Position numbers and translations under genes: made by a program. Shown piece after piece: positions 39,689 to 49,088 of a stretch of 64,000 nucleotides of DNA (within the stretch, counting starts at the first letter, position 1; every line of letters starts with the position of its first letter). Source of the DNA: Clostridia bacterium. Lineage in GTDB: Bacteria; Bacillota; Clostridia; Oscillospirales; QAKW01. The notes below the pieces were generated by a model. The model was given only the letters and a program-made list of their open reading frames with translations. It was not told the DNA's origin and made no database searches. Where the stretch lies: positions 1-64,000 of the forward strand of contig JAFTZM010000004.1 in assembly GCA_017464525.1 (NCBI GenBank). Direction: 5' to 3'.

Positions 39689-42600
39689 TTATAATTCCAT
39701 AACCTTGCCAATGATATACTGCATGATCAGGATCGCATCAGCGGTATTGATCTTGGACTCTTCGGTATCGCCTTCGGTACAAACATTGGCGAGATCCAGA
39801 TTCCATTGATCGGGCAGATCGGTTTGCCCTGCCGCAACACGAAGAACAGCAATCGCATCTGCAATGGTCACGCGTTCGTCAAGATTAACGTCGCCCTTCA
39901 AGAGGTCCTTCAAGGGCAGCGTTTCAGCCTCAACGGTGGTCTTTACAGTGCCTTCGGCATCCTTGAAGGCTTGACCGCAGCGGGTACAGATATAGTATTC
40001 GTTATTACCTGCTTCGGTATAGGTGGAAAGCTTGGCTTCTACCTTTTCTAAGGAGTGGCCCAAAGCGGGGATGGCTTCGGTTTCTGCCGTGGTTTCAATT
40101 GTTGCATCTGCATCCTTGAATTCCTTCTGGCAGGAGGTGCAATGGAAGAATTCATGGTTGCCTGCAGTAGTACAGGTGGCATCAAGCTCTGGAGCAACGA
40201 TAAGGGTGTGACCCAGCGCAGCGATCTCCTCATAAGTAGTGTAATCACATCTGGAACAGGTCACATATGCGTTCCAGCCCTTTTCGGTACAGGTGGCAGC
40301 CTGCGCTTCATGAGAGATTTCATCGTGACCCAGCGCAGTGATTTCCTCATAGGTTGTATGATTGCATCTGGAGCAGGTCACATAGGCGTTCCAGCCCTTT
40401 TCGGTGCAGGTGGCAGCCTGCGCATCATGGGTGATTTCATCGTGGCCCAGCGCAGAGATCTCTTTGTAGGTAGTGTAATCACATCTTGAGCAATCCACAT
40501 AAGCATTCCAGCCCTTTTTGGTACAGGTAGCAGCCTGCGCTTCGTGGGTAATTTCATCATGACCCAACGCGGGGATCACCTGATAGGTGGTGAAATCACA
40601 TCTGGAACATGTTATATAAGGCTTCCAGCCACGTTTGGTACAGGTTGCAGCCTGGCCTTCGTGGGAAATTTCATCGTGGCCCAGCGCAGAGATCTCTTCA
40701 TAGGTGGTGTAATCGCATCTGGAGCAGGTCACATATGCGTTCCAACCCTTTTCAGTGCAGGTGGCATCCTGACCTTCATGAGTGATTTCATCATGACCCA
40801 GTGCAGGGATCTCCTCATAAGTGGTGTAATCACATCTGGAGCAGGTCACATAGGCGTTCCAGCCCTTTTCGGTACAGGTTGGAGCTTGCGCTTCGTAGGT
40901 GATCTCATCATGGCTCAGAGCCGGGAGAACCTCGGTATAGGAGTAACCGCAAAGATCGCAGGATGCGGTGACCAGACCATCATCGGTGCAGGTGGCTTCG
41001 GTAATGCTGTAGTGCCAGGAATCACCGCCCAGCATACACTTTACAGGGTTCGTGTTTTCGCCGCATTCGCAGGCAGAGAAATGGTATGCATTCTCGGGGG
41101 TGGCATCAGAATTGGTTGAATAATACTTGAGGTTACATACGACAGTGACCGTTCCAGCTCCGTCTAAAACAGTGCAAGCATTAAGGTCAGGGTCTGTTGC
41201 TTCGATAGGAACTGTCTCGATCGCATATGCGGCGCTCTTGGCGGTGCTGCTGACAGTAAATTTCAGATAGGCCAGCACGCCATTTTCCGCTGATCCAAAA
41301 GCGTCGGCCATGGCGATATTCAGCGAGGCAATACCGTCGGAGATCTCAGGGGTTGTGGATACATAGATCCAACTAAAGTCGCCTTGGAGAACTTCGTTCA
41401 GAGTCAGCACGTCACTGTTGTAGGAAACCTTGAATTTGATTCCGGCTAAGCCTGTGTTATCCCGAATGGATACCGGAATCCGCACTACGTCCCCGTTTTT
41501 CACAGTGGCGTTTCCGACAGCAAGATAAGGCGCTGCGGGAAGTGTTCCGTAAATGGTCGTGTCTACTTTGAATACGGCAGTAGCCAGCATATCCTCATTG
41601 TTCCATTCGGCGGCATCCAGAAGTGCTGTATCCAGATTGATCAGGATTCCGTCGGCGTCGGTATAACGAACGGCAGAGAAATCTTCCAGATGAGGATTCT
41701 CGGTGGTTGCGCGGAAGGTGATCTTTTTGGGCAGCCCCTCGGTGCCGAAGTCAATGCCTTCTTTGGTGAGAATCCAAGTCTTTTCAACGCCGGACATGTT
41801 CAGCTCGTAGAGCTTAGCGCCGCCGGCGATAGCCTCAGTGGTGACGGTGCCGTCGGTATCGGTCACCACGTTGGTGTAGGTGGGAGCAGTGCTGCCGGAA
41901 ACGATGCCGCCCTGAACGGGGATACCGTCGAGGGTCTCGTTATCGGCAATGACGATGTTGCTGAAGGTAACGGTGGCAGAAACCTTATGAACACCGCTGA
42001 TGATACCGTTGGGAGCGGAGCCGGTGAACTTATTGCGGGTGATCAGCACATTCTTGATGCTGTTGCCGGCGGAAACCAGCTCGCCGCAGAGAACAGCGTC
42101 GCCCCACTTGGCAGTGGTGCCTGCATAGATGTTATCGGCGATCTTCATACCGTCTACAACAATGACACCGACCACAGGACCGATCAGACCGCCGTTATTG
42201 CCCTGCTTTTCGCAATCACGGTTGATGGTATTGTTGATGAAGGTGATATCTTTCAGGGTCGCCTTCTTGCCGGAAGGGATCTGGCCGATCAGAGCGCCAA
42301 AGCCATTGGCACCGTTTCCTTTTGTCATGGTGCAGCCGGTGATGTAGACATTTTCGATCAGTAGATCGGTGGATTGCAACTGGTTGATCAAAAGACCGGA
42401 ATTCCAGTTGGTGGTCATGACGGAGGAGTCAGAAATAGTTAGATTCTTGATGAAATTTCCGGAATAGTTGCCCAGCCAACCGGTGGATACGGAAAGACCG
42501 CTGATGGCATGGCCCTGACCGTCGATAGAGGCCTTGAGCTCAGTCATGTAATTGGCGGCGGAAAGAGTGGGAACCTGAATGTCGGCGCCCAGAAGAACGA

Positions 42601-45600
42601 TATCCTCTACGCCCAGCAAGGTGTTGTTTTGCGCCAGATATTCCAGATCCTCCAGCGAATCTACCATGTAGGCGGGAACCTGAACGTCGCTAAATAAAGT
42701 GTGGAAATCCTGAATGTCGGCATATTTTTCCGCAAAGGTCATGGTTCCGGTCAGCAATGCCAGATAATCATCTACTTCTGCCTGATCGGCAAACCCGCCT
42801 TCAGTGCCGGCAATGGAATGCTTGGCCTTGGTGCTGGCTTCTTCGTAGATTTCAGCAAGATTCTGACCGTTGGAGGCAGTGTAGTATTTATGGCTGATAC
42901 CACTCAGGTCATCCAATGCATCCAAAAGGTCTCCAGGATACATGCCGTTGTAGTAGACTGCGATGATAACATCCCCGGAGCCTACGGTCAAAATATTGTT
43001 TTCATCAATAGAAGACCCGGTGCCGGAGGCCAGCATATAAGTGATATCGCCGGTGGCAGGGAAATAGAGTTCAACCGTATCGCCCTGTGCGGCATACAGG
43101 TAATAGTACTCATCATTTTCGCTCACCAGAGTGATCTGGCGGGTCTGGTTTTCTGCGTTACCAAAGGTAACAGTGCCTTCGGTAGCGTTATTAGTGTAGT
43201 ATGCTCGTTGACCGCCCTTGCCGGCAACGTAGTTGGTGTTCAACAACCATGCCAGCTTACCGGAGGCGTAGTCGGAGTACTGCAATTCATACTGTCCTTC
43301 AGTGGTGTGGGTATTTTGCGGGTCAAAGGCAATGCCAATGCTGTAGGTGTTGCCGAAATAGGCGTCCTTGCCGGAAGCGTTATAACGAACGGTGCCGGTA
43401 ATTTTACCGGTAATCTCTTGGGCAGCAGAGAAGCTGTTCCAATATCCCGTTGTGCCCTGAGAATAACCGGAAAGTCCGCCGGAATAGGTGTTTCTGGAAG
43501 GCATACCGTAAACTTTACCCACGTTGAAGCAGCTGTCCATAACGCTGGTTCCCGTCAGGCGGGCAATACCGGAAACGGTGGCGTAACACTCCCCGGCATC
43601 GACGGTGGCGGCGTTCCAGCAGTTATAGATTTTAGTGTTGTAGCCTTCTCCTACAAACCCGCTGACCATAATTTCACTGTTTCCGGTGCTGCCGTCAACA
43701 TTTCCCAGCGCAGTTACAGAACCGCTTTCGATTCCCAGGTTCTTTACGGTTGCTCCGTTGGCAAAACCAATCAGGCCGATCCATCTGTTGGTAGATGAAA
43801 CGTCGTATTCAACTTTCAGATTTTTGATTACATAGCCGTGGCCGTCTACTATTCCTTTAAAGGGAATACTGTTTGTAATACAGAGGGGTGCGATGCTTTC
43901 ATTTTTCATATCCACATCGTTGAGGAAGTGGAGGGTGGTTCCGGCAAATCCGTTGGTTTTTCCGATCGACAGTGCCTCATCCCAATCTGCCTTGGTGGAA
44001 ATGCCCCAGTTCAGGCCGTCGTGGAATTCTTCGTAAAGATCCTTTTGGGAAAGGGTGGGATAATAGGGATAAACATTCTTCATCACCGGAGTGACCCCGG
44101 CCTCATAGTTGATCAAGGCAGAGGTTTGGTTGAGAGCAGCGTTGATCACATCGGTGGTTTGCTCCTGAGATTTCAGGGCAACAATGGCAGATGCATCATC
44201 GATGATCTTTTGCATCGCATCTGCATTGGAAAAGAGATTCAGATCATACTGCTGATACTCTGCCAGAATATCTTCGGCAACGGTATAATCCGCACCCCCA
44301 AGGGTATAGGTGACGGCGGTATCTGCTGCGGGCATGGTAAAGCCGGAGGCTGTGCCGCCTTCGGGGAGAGAGGAAAGATCCAATGCATACCCTTCAATAT
44401 CTTTCAGAGTCACATACTCTCCGCCACTATAGTATTCTTTGTAAGAATTAACGCTCGTTTCGTCCGGGAAATTCTTGTTGATCGTCAGGCAGCGAGCGGC
44501 ATCCTCTTCAGTGGCAAAGATGATCTCTCCGTTTTCTGCCTTATAAAGCTGATCCATGCCGCCATCATTGGAGAGCCAGTAGGCCGCTTCGCCGGTGCCA
44601 TAGGTGTGATCAGCGCCAATGACCTGCTCTACGGAGTAGGCTAGATTCATATCAGTGACTAAATAGGGCTTTTCATCCTGAAAACTATATATGTTGGACA
44701 TAACGCCCGAATAATCGTATCCCGTTAGCAGTTTGCCGATGGTACGAACACCGATGAAATCGCCGCCGTTTTCGGAAATAAAGGCGTGAGACCAGCAATC
44801 GGTCATGGAGATACTGTTATTCCAGGTAGTGGAGAATACAGCTCCGTTATTATTGGAATTGGTAATGCCGTTTGTTACCATCCGACCGGTGGCAAAGCAG
44901 TTTTCGATAGAACCGACATTGGTGCCTTGGCCGCGCTCTACCAGCAAAGCGGGATAGACATATCCGCCGCTCAATTTTGCGTGGTATTCACCGTAAGCAT
45001 CCAGCAGGCCCAGATTCTTTACGACCGCACCGTCGGAGATGGCCGAAATAAGGCCGCCCGCAGGATTATAGCCAAACTGTATTCCGTAGAATGACCAGTT
45101 TTTGATCACATGGTTTTTGCCGTCAAGAATAATCTGGAAATTAACAGTGGTACCCAGCGGGACACCGAATTTAATGCCGGGATTAATGGTTTTTTCGGCA
45201 AAATCGATATCGGCGCCCAGATTGATCTCTTCCAGAGCGAAGGTTGTCTTTAAGTTTTGGCAGAAGGTCAGGGCTCCCAGCAGGAACAGATCGTCTGGAT
45301 CAGAGATGGTCCAGATAGTGGGACGGTCTGCGCCGTCTGCCAGCCAGGCTCCATCACGGTTCTGAGCAAAGGAGGCAAAGAGGGGGGAAGCGTTTTCCCA
45401 GGTTTTGTCCCCGTTGACATTGGTGTTATCCTTGGCGTACCGCTGAATAGCGATTTCTCCGTCTTTGTAATAGGTTAAAACAGGATAGCCAACGCCATCT
45501 ACCTGTTCATAGCAAATGTCGTAGCCATCCACAGCACCGTCTGCATCAAAGCCGGCGCTCAGATTCTTTGCCAAAGCTCCGTCGGTCAAAGTAGAAGCAT

Positions 45601-46579
45601 CCAGGCCGATGGCAGCATCATGAGTACCGTTGAAATCAGTTGCAGTGCCGGGAATGGTGGTGGTAGCACCGCTCAGGAGCAGCTCATAAGAAGACATCTG
45701 CGGGCCACCGCGGCCCTTAATGTAATAGTTATTGGCATTGGAAACGCCCCGTTCTTGGTCCAGCGCCATGCAGAGGACGGGGGAAATGGAGTGCCCCTCT
45801 GCAGAGAAAATGTAGTTGGTAATACCGGAAACGATCTCGCCGGCATTGTAACAGTTGGCAACTTTATCGGCTGTATTATTGATCCAGCCCACAATACCGG
45901 AGGCTTTGCTGGTATTGCAGTAGATCAAACCAACATTATAGGAATTGACAGTGATACTGCCGGCAATATTAGTTCCAGCAAGCCCGGCGGTACCCTGCGT
46001 GGAGGTACCCACCACGGTGGCGGCATTCCAGCAATTGATGATTTTGCAGGAGCGCGCACGGCCAACCATGGAACCGACCCAGTTTGTTCCAAGGATCAAG
46101 CCGCCGGAAATACCGATATTGCGGAAGGTGGCATTTACGGCACTGCCGAAAAGACCGTACCCTTTATTATTGCCGGTGGTGCCGCGGTAAACAAACAAAT
46201 TATCGATGGTAAAGCCGTTACCGTCGAAGGTTCCATTAAAGGGCGCGGTAAAGTCGCCGTAGCCGATCCCTTCAAACGGAATATGCTGCATATCGATATC
46301 GGCGATTTGGTAAATGGTAACACCTTCCAGGGTGGTACCGTTATTGACCAGCTCGGCCATTTTTTCCATACCGGCACGGTCCTTCACCGAATAAACGGTG
46401 GTGCTGCTGGTATAGGCCGTGATGTCGGGATAGGCTGTTGCATCAAGCAGGCCGGTTCCTGAAACATTCCCGCCGCCGGCGGTTTCGGCGCTTACCGGGA
46501 TCACAAAGCCGGTAAACAGGGACACAAGCATCAGTAGAGCAACAAAACCGGACATCAGTTTTGTTTTTCTTGAAGCCAT
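39689..46579 (-). CDS. Giant secreted surface protein with GLUG-like repeats, cohesin and dockerin
   Basis: A 2296-residue secreted protein. Signal peptide in residues 1-31 (SGFVALLMLVSLFTGFVIPVSA). Residues about 40-1680 are repeats of a Gly/Asn-rich beta-helix type, with GLUG-like motifs (PFNGTFDGNGFTIDNL, IKNLTISDSS). At about 1683-1815 there is a cohesin-like domain (YLAVGNATVKNGDVVRIPVS, GLAGIKFKVSYNSDVLTL). Residues about 1840-2200 hold nine CxxC repeats, six nearly identical. The end (about 2225-2296) is a type-I dockerin with two calcium loops (KGDVNLDERVTIADAIAVLR, INTADAILIMQYIIGKV). It may both bind and be bound in a cellulosome-like assembly or adhesin. No sortase motif seen. Confidence 0.85.
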   Translation of the reverse strand: MASRKTKLMSGFVALLMLVSLFTGFVIPVSAETAGGGNVSGTGLLDATAYPDITAYTSSTTVYSVKDRAGMEKMAELVNNGTTLEGVTIYQIADIDMQHIPFEGIGYGDFTAPFNGTFDGNGFTIDNLFVYRGTTGNNKGYGLFGSAVNATFRNIGISGGLILGTNWVGSMVGRARSCKIINCWNAATVVGTSTQGTAGLAGTNIAGSITVNSYNVGLIYCNTSKASGIVGWINNTADKVANCYNAGEIVSGITNYIFSAEGHSISPVLCMALDQERGVSNANNYYIKGRGGPQMSSYELLLSGATTTIPGTATDFNGTHDAAIGLDASTLTDGALAKNLSAGFDADGAVDGYDICYEQVDGVGYPVLTYYKDGEIAIQRYAKDNTNVNGDKTWENASPLFASFAQNRDGAWLADGADRPTIWTISDPDDLFLLGALTFCQNLKTTFALEEINLGADIDFAEKTINPGIKFGVPLGTTVNFQIILDGKNHVIKNWSFYGIQFGYNPAGGLISAISDGAVVKNLGLLDAYGEYHAKLSGGYVYPALLVERGQGTNVGSIENCFATGRMVTNGITNSNNNGAVFSTTWNNSISMTDCWSHAFISENGGDFIGVRTIGKLLTGYDYSGVMSNIYSFQDEKPYLVTDMNLAYSVEQVIGADHTYGTGEAAYWLSNDGGMDQLYKAENGEIIFATEEDAARCLTINKNFPDETSVNSYKEYYSGGEYVTLKDIEGYALDLSSLPEGGTASGFTMPAADTAVTYTLGGADYTVAEDILAEYQQYDLNLFSNADAMQKIIDDASAIVALKSQEQTTDVINAALNQTSALINYEAGVTPVMKNVYPYYPTLSQKDLYEEFHDGLNWGISTKADWDEALSIGKTNGFAGTTLHFLNDVDMKNESIAPLCITNSIPFKGIVDGHGYVIKNLKVEYDVSSTNRWIGLIGFANGATVKNLGIESGSVTALGNVDGSTGNSEIMVSGFVGEGYNTKIYNCWNAATVDAGECYATVSGIARLTGTSVMDSCFNVGKVYGMPSRNTYSGGLSGYSQGTTGYWNSFSAAQEITGKITGTVRYNASGKDAYFGNTYSIGIAFDPQNTHTTEGQYELQYSDYASGKLAWLLNTNYVAGKGGQRAYYTNNATEGTVTFGNAENQTRQITLVSENDEYYYLYAAQGDTVELYFPATGDITYMLASGTGSSIDENNILTVGSGDVIIAVYYNGMYPGDLLDALDDLSGISHKYYTASNGQNLAEIYEEASTKAKHSIAGTEGGFADQAEVDDYLALLTGTMTFAEKYADIQDFHTLFSDVQVPAYMVDSLEDLEYLAQNNTLLGVEDIVLLGADIQVPTLSAANYMTELKASIDGQGHAISGLSVSTGWLGNYSGNFIKNLTISDSSVMTTNWNSGLLINQLQSTDLLIENVYITGCTMTKGNGANGFGALIGQIPSGKKATLKDITFINNTINRDCEKQGNNGGLIGPVVGVIVVDGMKIADNIYAGTTAKWGDAVLCGELVSAGNSIKNVLITRNKFTGSAPNGIISGVHKVSATVTFSNIVIADNETLDGIPVQGGIVSGSTAPTYTNVVTDTDGTVTTEAIAGGAKLYELNMSGVEKTWILTKEGIDFGTEGLPKKITFRATTENPHLEDFSAVRYTDADGILINLDTALLDAAEWNNEDMLATAVFKVDTTIYGTLPAAPYLAVGNATVKNGDVVRIPVSIRDNTGLAGIKFKVSYNSDVLTLNEVLQGDFSWIYVSTTPEISDGIASLNIAMADAFGSAENGVLAYLKFTVSSTAKSAAYAIETVPIEATDPDLNACTVLDGAGTVTVVCNLKYYSTNSDATPENAYHFSACECGENTNPVKCMLGGDSWHYSITEATCTDDGLVTASCDLCGYSYTEVLPALSHDEITYEAQAPTCTEKGWNAYVTCSRCDYTTYEEIPALGHDEITHEGQDATCTEKGWNAYVTCSRCDYTTYEEISALGHDEISHEGQAATCTKRGWKPYITCSRCDFTTYQVIPALGHDEITHEAQAATCTKKGWNAYVDCSRCDYTTYKEISALGHDEITHDAQAATCTEKGWNAYVTCSRCNHTTYEEITALGHDEISHEAQAATCTEKGWNAYVTCSRCDYTTYEEIAALGHTLIVAPELDATCTTAGNHEFFHCTSCQKEFKDADATIETTAETEAIPALGHSLEKVEAKLSTYTEAGNNEYYICTRCGQAFKDAEGTVKTTVEAETLPLKDLLKGDVNLDERVTIADAIAVLRVAAGQTDLPDQWNLDLANVCTEGDTEESKINTADAILIMQYIIGKVMEL
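40198..40900 (-). repeat. Six tandem 117-bp coding repeats
   Basis: Inside the giant gene, six 39-codon units in a row share CTEKGWNAYVTCSRCDYTTY then EEIPALGHDEITHEGQ with few changes. Flanking units are more divergent. Each unit carries a CSRC pair, perhaps a metal or disulfide knuckle. High DNA identity suggests recent expansion, and repeat number may vary between strains. Confidence 0.8.
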
Positions 46580-46726
46580 AAATAATCCTCCTCATGTGCA
46601 GAATATTTTAATAAAAAATATTCCAACTTATAATAAAGTAATTATGACATATTATTTTGTATTTTCATATCGTTTTATGTTGCTAAAATTATACATTATG
46701 TTGTCTATATATAAATGGAAGAAAAA

Positions 46727-46755
46727 AACACAGCTCTGTTATACAGAGCTGTGTT
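46727..46755 (-). terminator. Terminator of the exonuclease gene
   Basis: AACACAGCTCTG / CAGAGCTGTGTT with a short loop; the minus-strand T tract comes from the A run at 46722-46728. The rest of 46580-46757 is AT-rich, upstream of the giant gene, and probably holds its promoter. Confidence 0.8.
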
Positions 46756-46757
46756 GG

Positions 46758-47597
46758 TTATACAAACCGTATAGTTCTTTTGATATAATACGCTCTGTGA
46801 TGGTTTTGCATCACCTTCAGTTTCACAGAGAGGGGGCCATGATGGGTGCGGACCTCTGCTTCGGCATTTTTTTCGTCAATGGGGGTGAATTCCTTAATTT
46901 TCAACATTTTGCCGCAGATGGGGCAGGAAAGCTTTTTCAGTTTCGGATCAGCCAAGGCCTTTTCCTTGGAGCGGAAGCAGGGGAAGAATTCCTTGGTGCT
47001 GTGCATACTGTGCCAGAGGAGACCGTTGAGCTCCTGATAGTTGCGGATACCTTCCTTCAGATTCAGGCATTTGGCAACCCGGGCAGTGTAAATGGCATCA
47101 TTGAAGGCGTTGTGAGCCTGCAGGGAGGGGATGATGTTTAGCTGTTCCATGGCATATTCCAGGGAGAATTGCCGATTTTCATGGGCGATCTGGTGGTTGA
47201 AGATGCCCTGCAGGTTCAAGCAGGGGGGGAGCCACTCCTCCTCCAGATCATGCATCAGGATATTGTCCTTCAGCTGCTGGATATCATCGTAACCCCAGGT
47301 TAGGAAGATGCAGTCCTTGCCGCACCATTCCCGAAAATCGGCGATGGCCTCTTTGAACTTTTTTTGGCCCTTCAGCGCTTCCTGGGTGATCCCGGTCATT
47401 TTTTTGATGCGGTGATGGAGCTTTTTGTAGAAGGTGGGGGCGATCAGCAGATCGATGCAATCGATGGCTTCTGCCTTTTCGTTCAGCTTGATGGCACCGA
47501 TCTGGATGATCTCACCGGAAAGATAAATGGGGGATTGAATGGCCGACTCCTTGGAATAGGGCTGGTTCCATTCCATGTCGAAAACAATGTAGTTCAT
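46758..47597 (-). CDS. DEDDh 3'-5' exonuclease with zinc ribbon
   Basis: A 279-residue DnaQ-type exonuclease. Motifs: DMEWNQP (DxE, exo I), a central Asp in LTWGYDDIQQL (exo II), and HNAFNDAIYTARV (HxAxxDA, exo III). The C-terminal 90 residues carry a two-Cys ribbon (CPICGKML). It resembles KapD/inhibitor-of-KinA-pathway-like exonucleases of Firmicutes, which degrade DNA or RNA ends. The MgtC-like genes precede it by 9 bases, so it is probably the end of that operon. Confidence 0.82.
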   Translation of the reverse strand: MNYIVFDMEWNQPYSKESAIQSPIYLSGEIIQIGAIKLNEKAEAIDCIDLLIAPTFYKKLHHRIKKMTGITQEALKGQKKFKEAIADFREWCGKDCIFLTWGYDDIQQLKDNILMHDLEEEWLPPCLNLQGIFNHQIAHENRQFSLEYAMEQLNIIPSLQAHNAFNDAIYTARVAKCLNLKEGIRNYQELNGLLWHSMHSTKEFFPCFRSKEKALADPKLKKLSCPICGKMLKIKEFTPIDEKNAEAEVRTHHGPLSVKLKVMQNHHRAYYIKRTIRFV

Positions 47598-47606
47598 GAT
47601 AACTCC

Positions 47607-48323
47607 TTAAACACTTAAAGATTTGATTTCAGGGTGTTCATCCATGAATTTCATTACTTCATTAAAAGGAATGGCATTTTTCATCCGCACCTGGAGGATC
47701 AGGTTCAGGGTGTTATCTCCGCAGGTGGTGATCCGGGAGTTGGTCACATCGATGCCCAACTCTGCCTGCTTGGCCTTTAATGCGGCGCGGATCTCGGGGG
47801 TATCTACCAGGGTAATGCGGATCTCACTAGTGGAGTAGGCATCGTTGCCGATGCTGAATCGATGCATCAGCATCTGCACAACGAGGATCAGCAGGGTCAC
47901 GATCCCGGCAATTTCGTACATTCCGGCACCGCAGGCCATCCCCACACCGGCGGTGGCCCAGATGCCGGCAGCGGTGGTAAGCCCCTTTACGGTGTTGCCG
48001 TTTTTAAAGATCACGCCGGCGCCCAAAAAGGAGATGCCGCTGACGACCTGCGCTGCAATACGGGAAGGATCTACCCCCCGGGTTCCGGCGATGGCGTTGC
48101 CGGCCGCATCGATCATATCCCCAAAGCCGTATTTGGAGATGATCATGATCAGCGCCGAAGCGCAAGCGATGATGCAGTGGGTGCGGATACCCGCCTCTTT
48201 GGAACGTTTGGTACGCTCCAGGCCGATAAAGGCGCCGCAGATCAGGGCGGCGATCAGCCGAACCAAGCAGGAAAGAATATGATGATTGGTAATATAATTA
48301 ATAACATTATCAATAAGTTCCAT
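47607..48323 (-). CDS. MgtC/SapB family membrane protein, second copy
   Basis: A 238-residue protein: MgtC-like transmembrane domain (RLIAALICGAFIGLERTKRSKEAGIRTH, GVIFKNGNTVKGLTTAAGIWATAGVGMA) and a C-terminal ACT-like domain. MgtC proteins help survival in low magnesium, in some cases by inhibiting the F-ATP synthase. The start is ATG 48323 behind GGAG. It is a tandem paralogue of the gene just upstream, which it follows by 10 bases. Confidence 0.87.
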   Translation of the reverse strand: MELIDNVINYITNHHILSCLVRLIAALICGAFIGLERTKRSKEAGIRTHCIIACASALIMIISKYGFGDMIDAAGNAIAGTRGVDPSRIAAQVVSGISFLGAGVIFKNGNTVKGLTTAAGIWATAGVGMACGAGMYEIAGIVTLLILVVQMLMHRFSIGNDAYSTSEIRITLVDTPEIRAALKAKQAELGIDVTNSRITTCGDNTLNLILQVRMKNAIPFNEVMKFMDEHPEIKSLSV

Positions 48324-48333
48324 GGTGTTTCTC

Positions 48334-48981
48334 CTATATCGAAAATTCCTTGAATTCTTTGTGGGCATCCATCAGATGGATGATGTCCTCCATGGGGATG
48401 GCGCGCAGCAGCTGCACCTGTAGGATCAGCTTCACCGTATTGCCCTCCGCTTTGCGTTTGCAGCGTAAGGAAAGGATTTGGATCTGATAGTGCTGCTGCA
48501 TCTGCCGCAGCACTTCCCACATTTCCGGCGTATTTTCTACCGTGATCTTCATTTCCCGGGGGGTGTAGGCGGTGCCGCCGATGTTAAAGCGCTGGATCAG
48601 CAAATGCAGCCCGAAGATCATCAGGGTAAAGAGACACGCCAGCAGCTTCATGCCGCAGCCGCAGGCCATCCCGATGGCGGCGGTGGCCCAGATCCCGGCG
48701 GCAGTGGTCAGCCCGTGGGAAATGATCTGACCGCTGCGGAAGATGATTCCCGCACCCATAAAGTTGATGCCCATTACGATCTGGCAGGCGATCATGGTGG
48801 GATCTGCCCCGCCTTGCGCTCCGAAAAAGGCATATTTGGATAGGAGCATAAACAGGCAGGTGGCCAGGGATAAAATACTGTGCGTTCGGACCCCCGCATC
48901 CTTTCGGCGGAAACTGCGTTCTGCCCCCAGCAGGGCTCCGCATAGGGTTGCCAAAAGCAACCGCAGGCCGTATTCACCCAT
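48334..48981 (-). CDS. MgtC/SapB family membrane protein, first copy
   Basis: A 215-residue paralogue of the preceding entry (LLLATLCGALLGAERSFRRKDAGVRTHS, GAGIIFRSGQIISHGLTTAAGIWATAAIGMACG). ATG 48981 behind AGGAGGT is chosen over an upstream in-frame start. First gene of an operon of two MgtC-like proteins and an exonuclease, driven by the minus-strand promoter at 49010-49038. Two side-by-side MgtC proteins may form a hetero-oligomer; this is inference. Confidence 0.87.
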   Translation of the reverse strand: MGEYGLRLLLATLCGALLGAERSFRRKDAGVRTHSILSLATCLFMLLSKYAFFGAQGGADPTMIACQIVMGINFMGAGIIFRSGQIISHGLTTAAGIWATAAIGMACGCGMKLLACLFTLMIFGLHLLIQRFNIGGTAYTPREMKITVENTPEMWEVLRQMQQHYQIQILSLRCKRKAEGNTVKLILQVQLLRAIPMEDIIHLMDAHKEFKEFSI

Positions 48982-49009
48982 AAAAACCACCTCCTTCTTA
49001 TAAAAACAA

Positions 49010-49038
49010 ATTATACCATACTCCTTGAAATAATGCAA
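49010..49038 (-). promoter_or_regulatory. Promoter for the MgtC-exonuclease operon
   Basis: Minus strand TTGCAT, 17-base spacer, TATAAT. Confidence 0.7.
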
Positions 49039-49041
49039 TAT

Positions 49042-49069
49042 TTGAATTTTGGCTAACGTGTGCTATAAT
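49042..49069 (+). promoter_or_regulatory. Promoter for the SGNH hydrolase
   Basis: TTGAAT, 16-base spacer, TATAAT, then AGAGGTGA before the start at 49089. Confidence 0.7.
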
Positions 49070-49088
49070 GGCATAGAGGTGATTGAAA

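Noticed and set aside
40198..40900. Tandem repeats as a CRISPR or satellite
   Set aside because: The period is 117 bases, in frame, and codes for a conserved protein unit within a long secreted protein.
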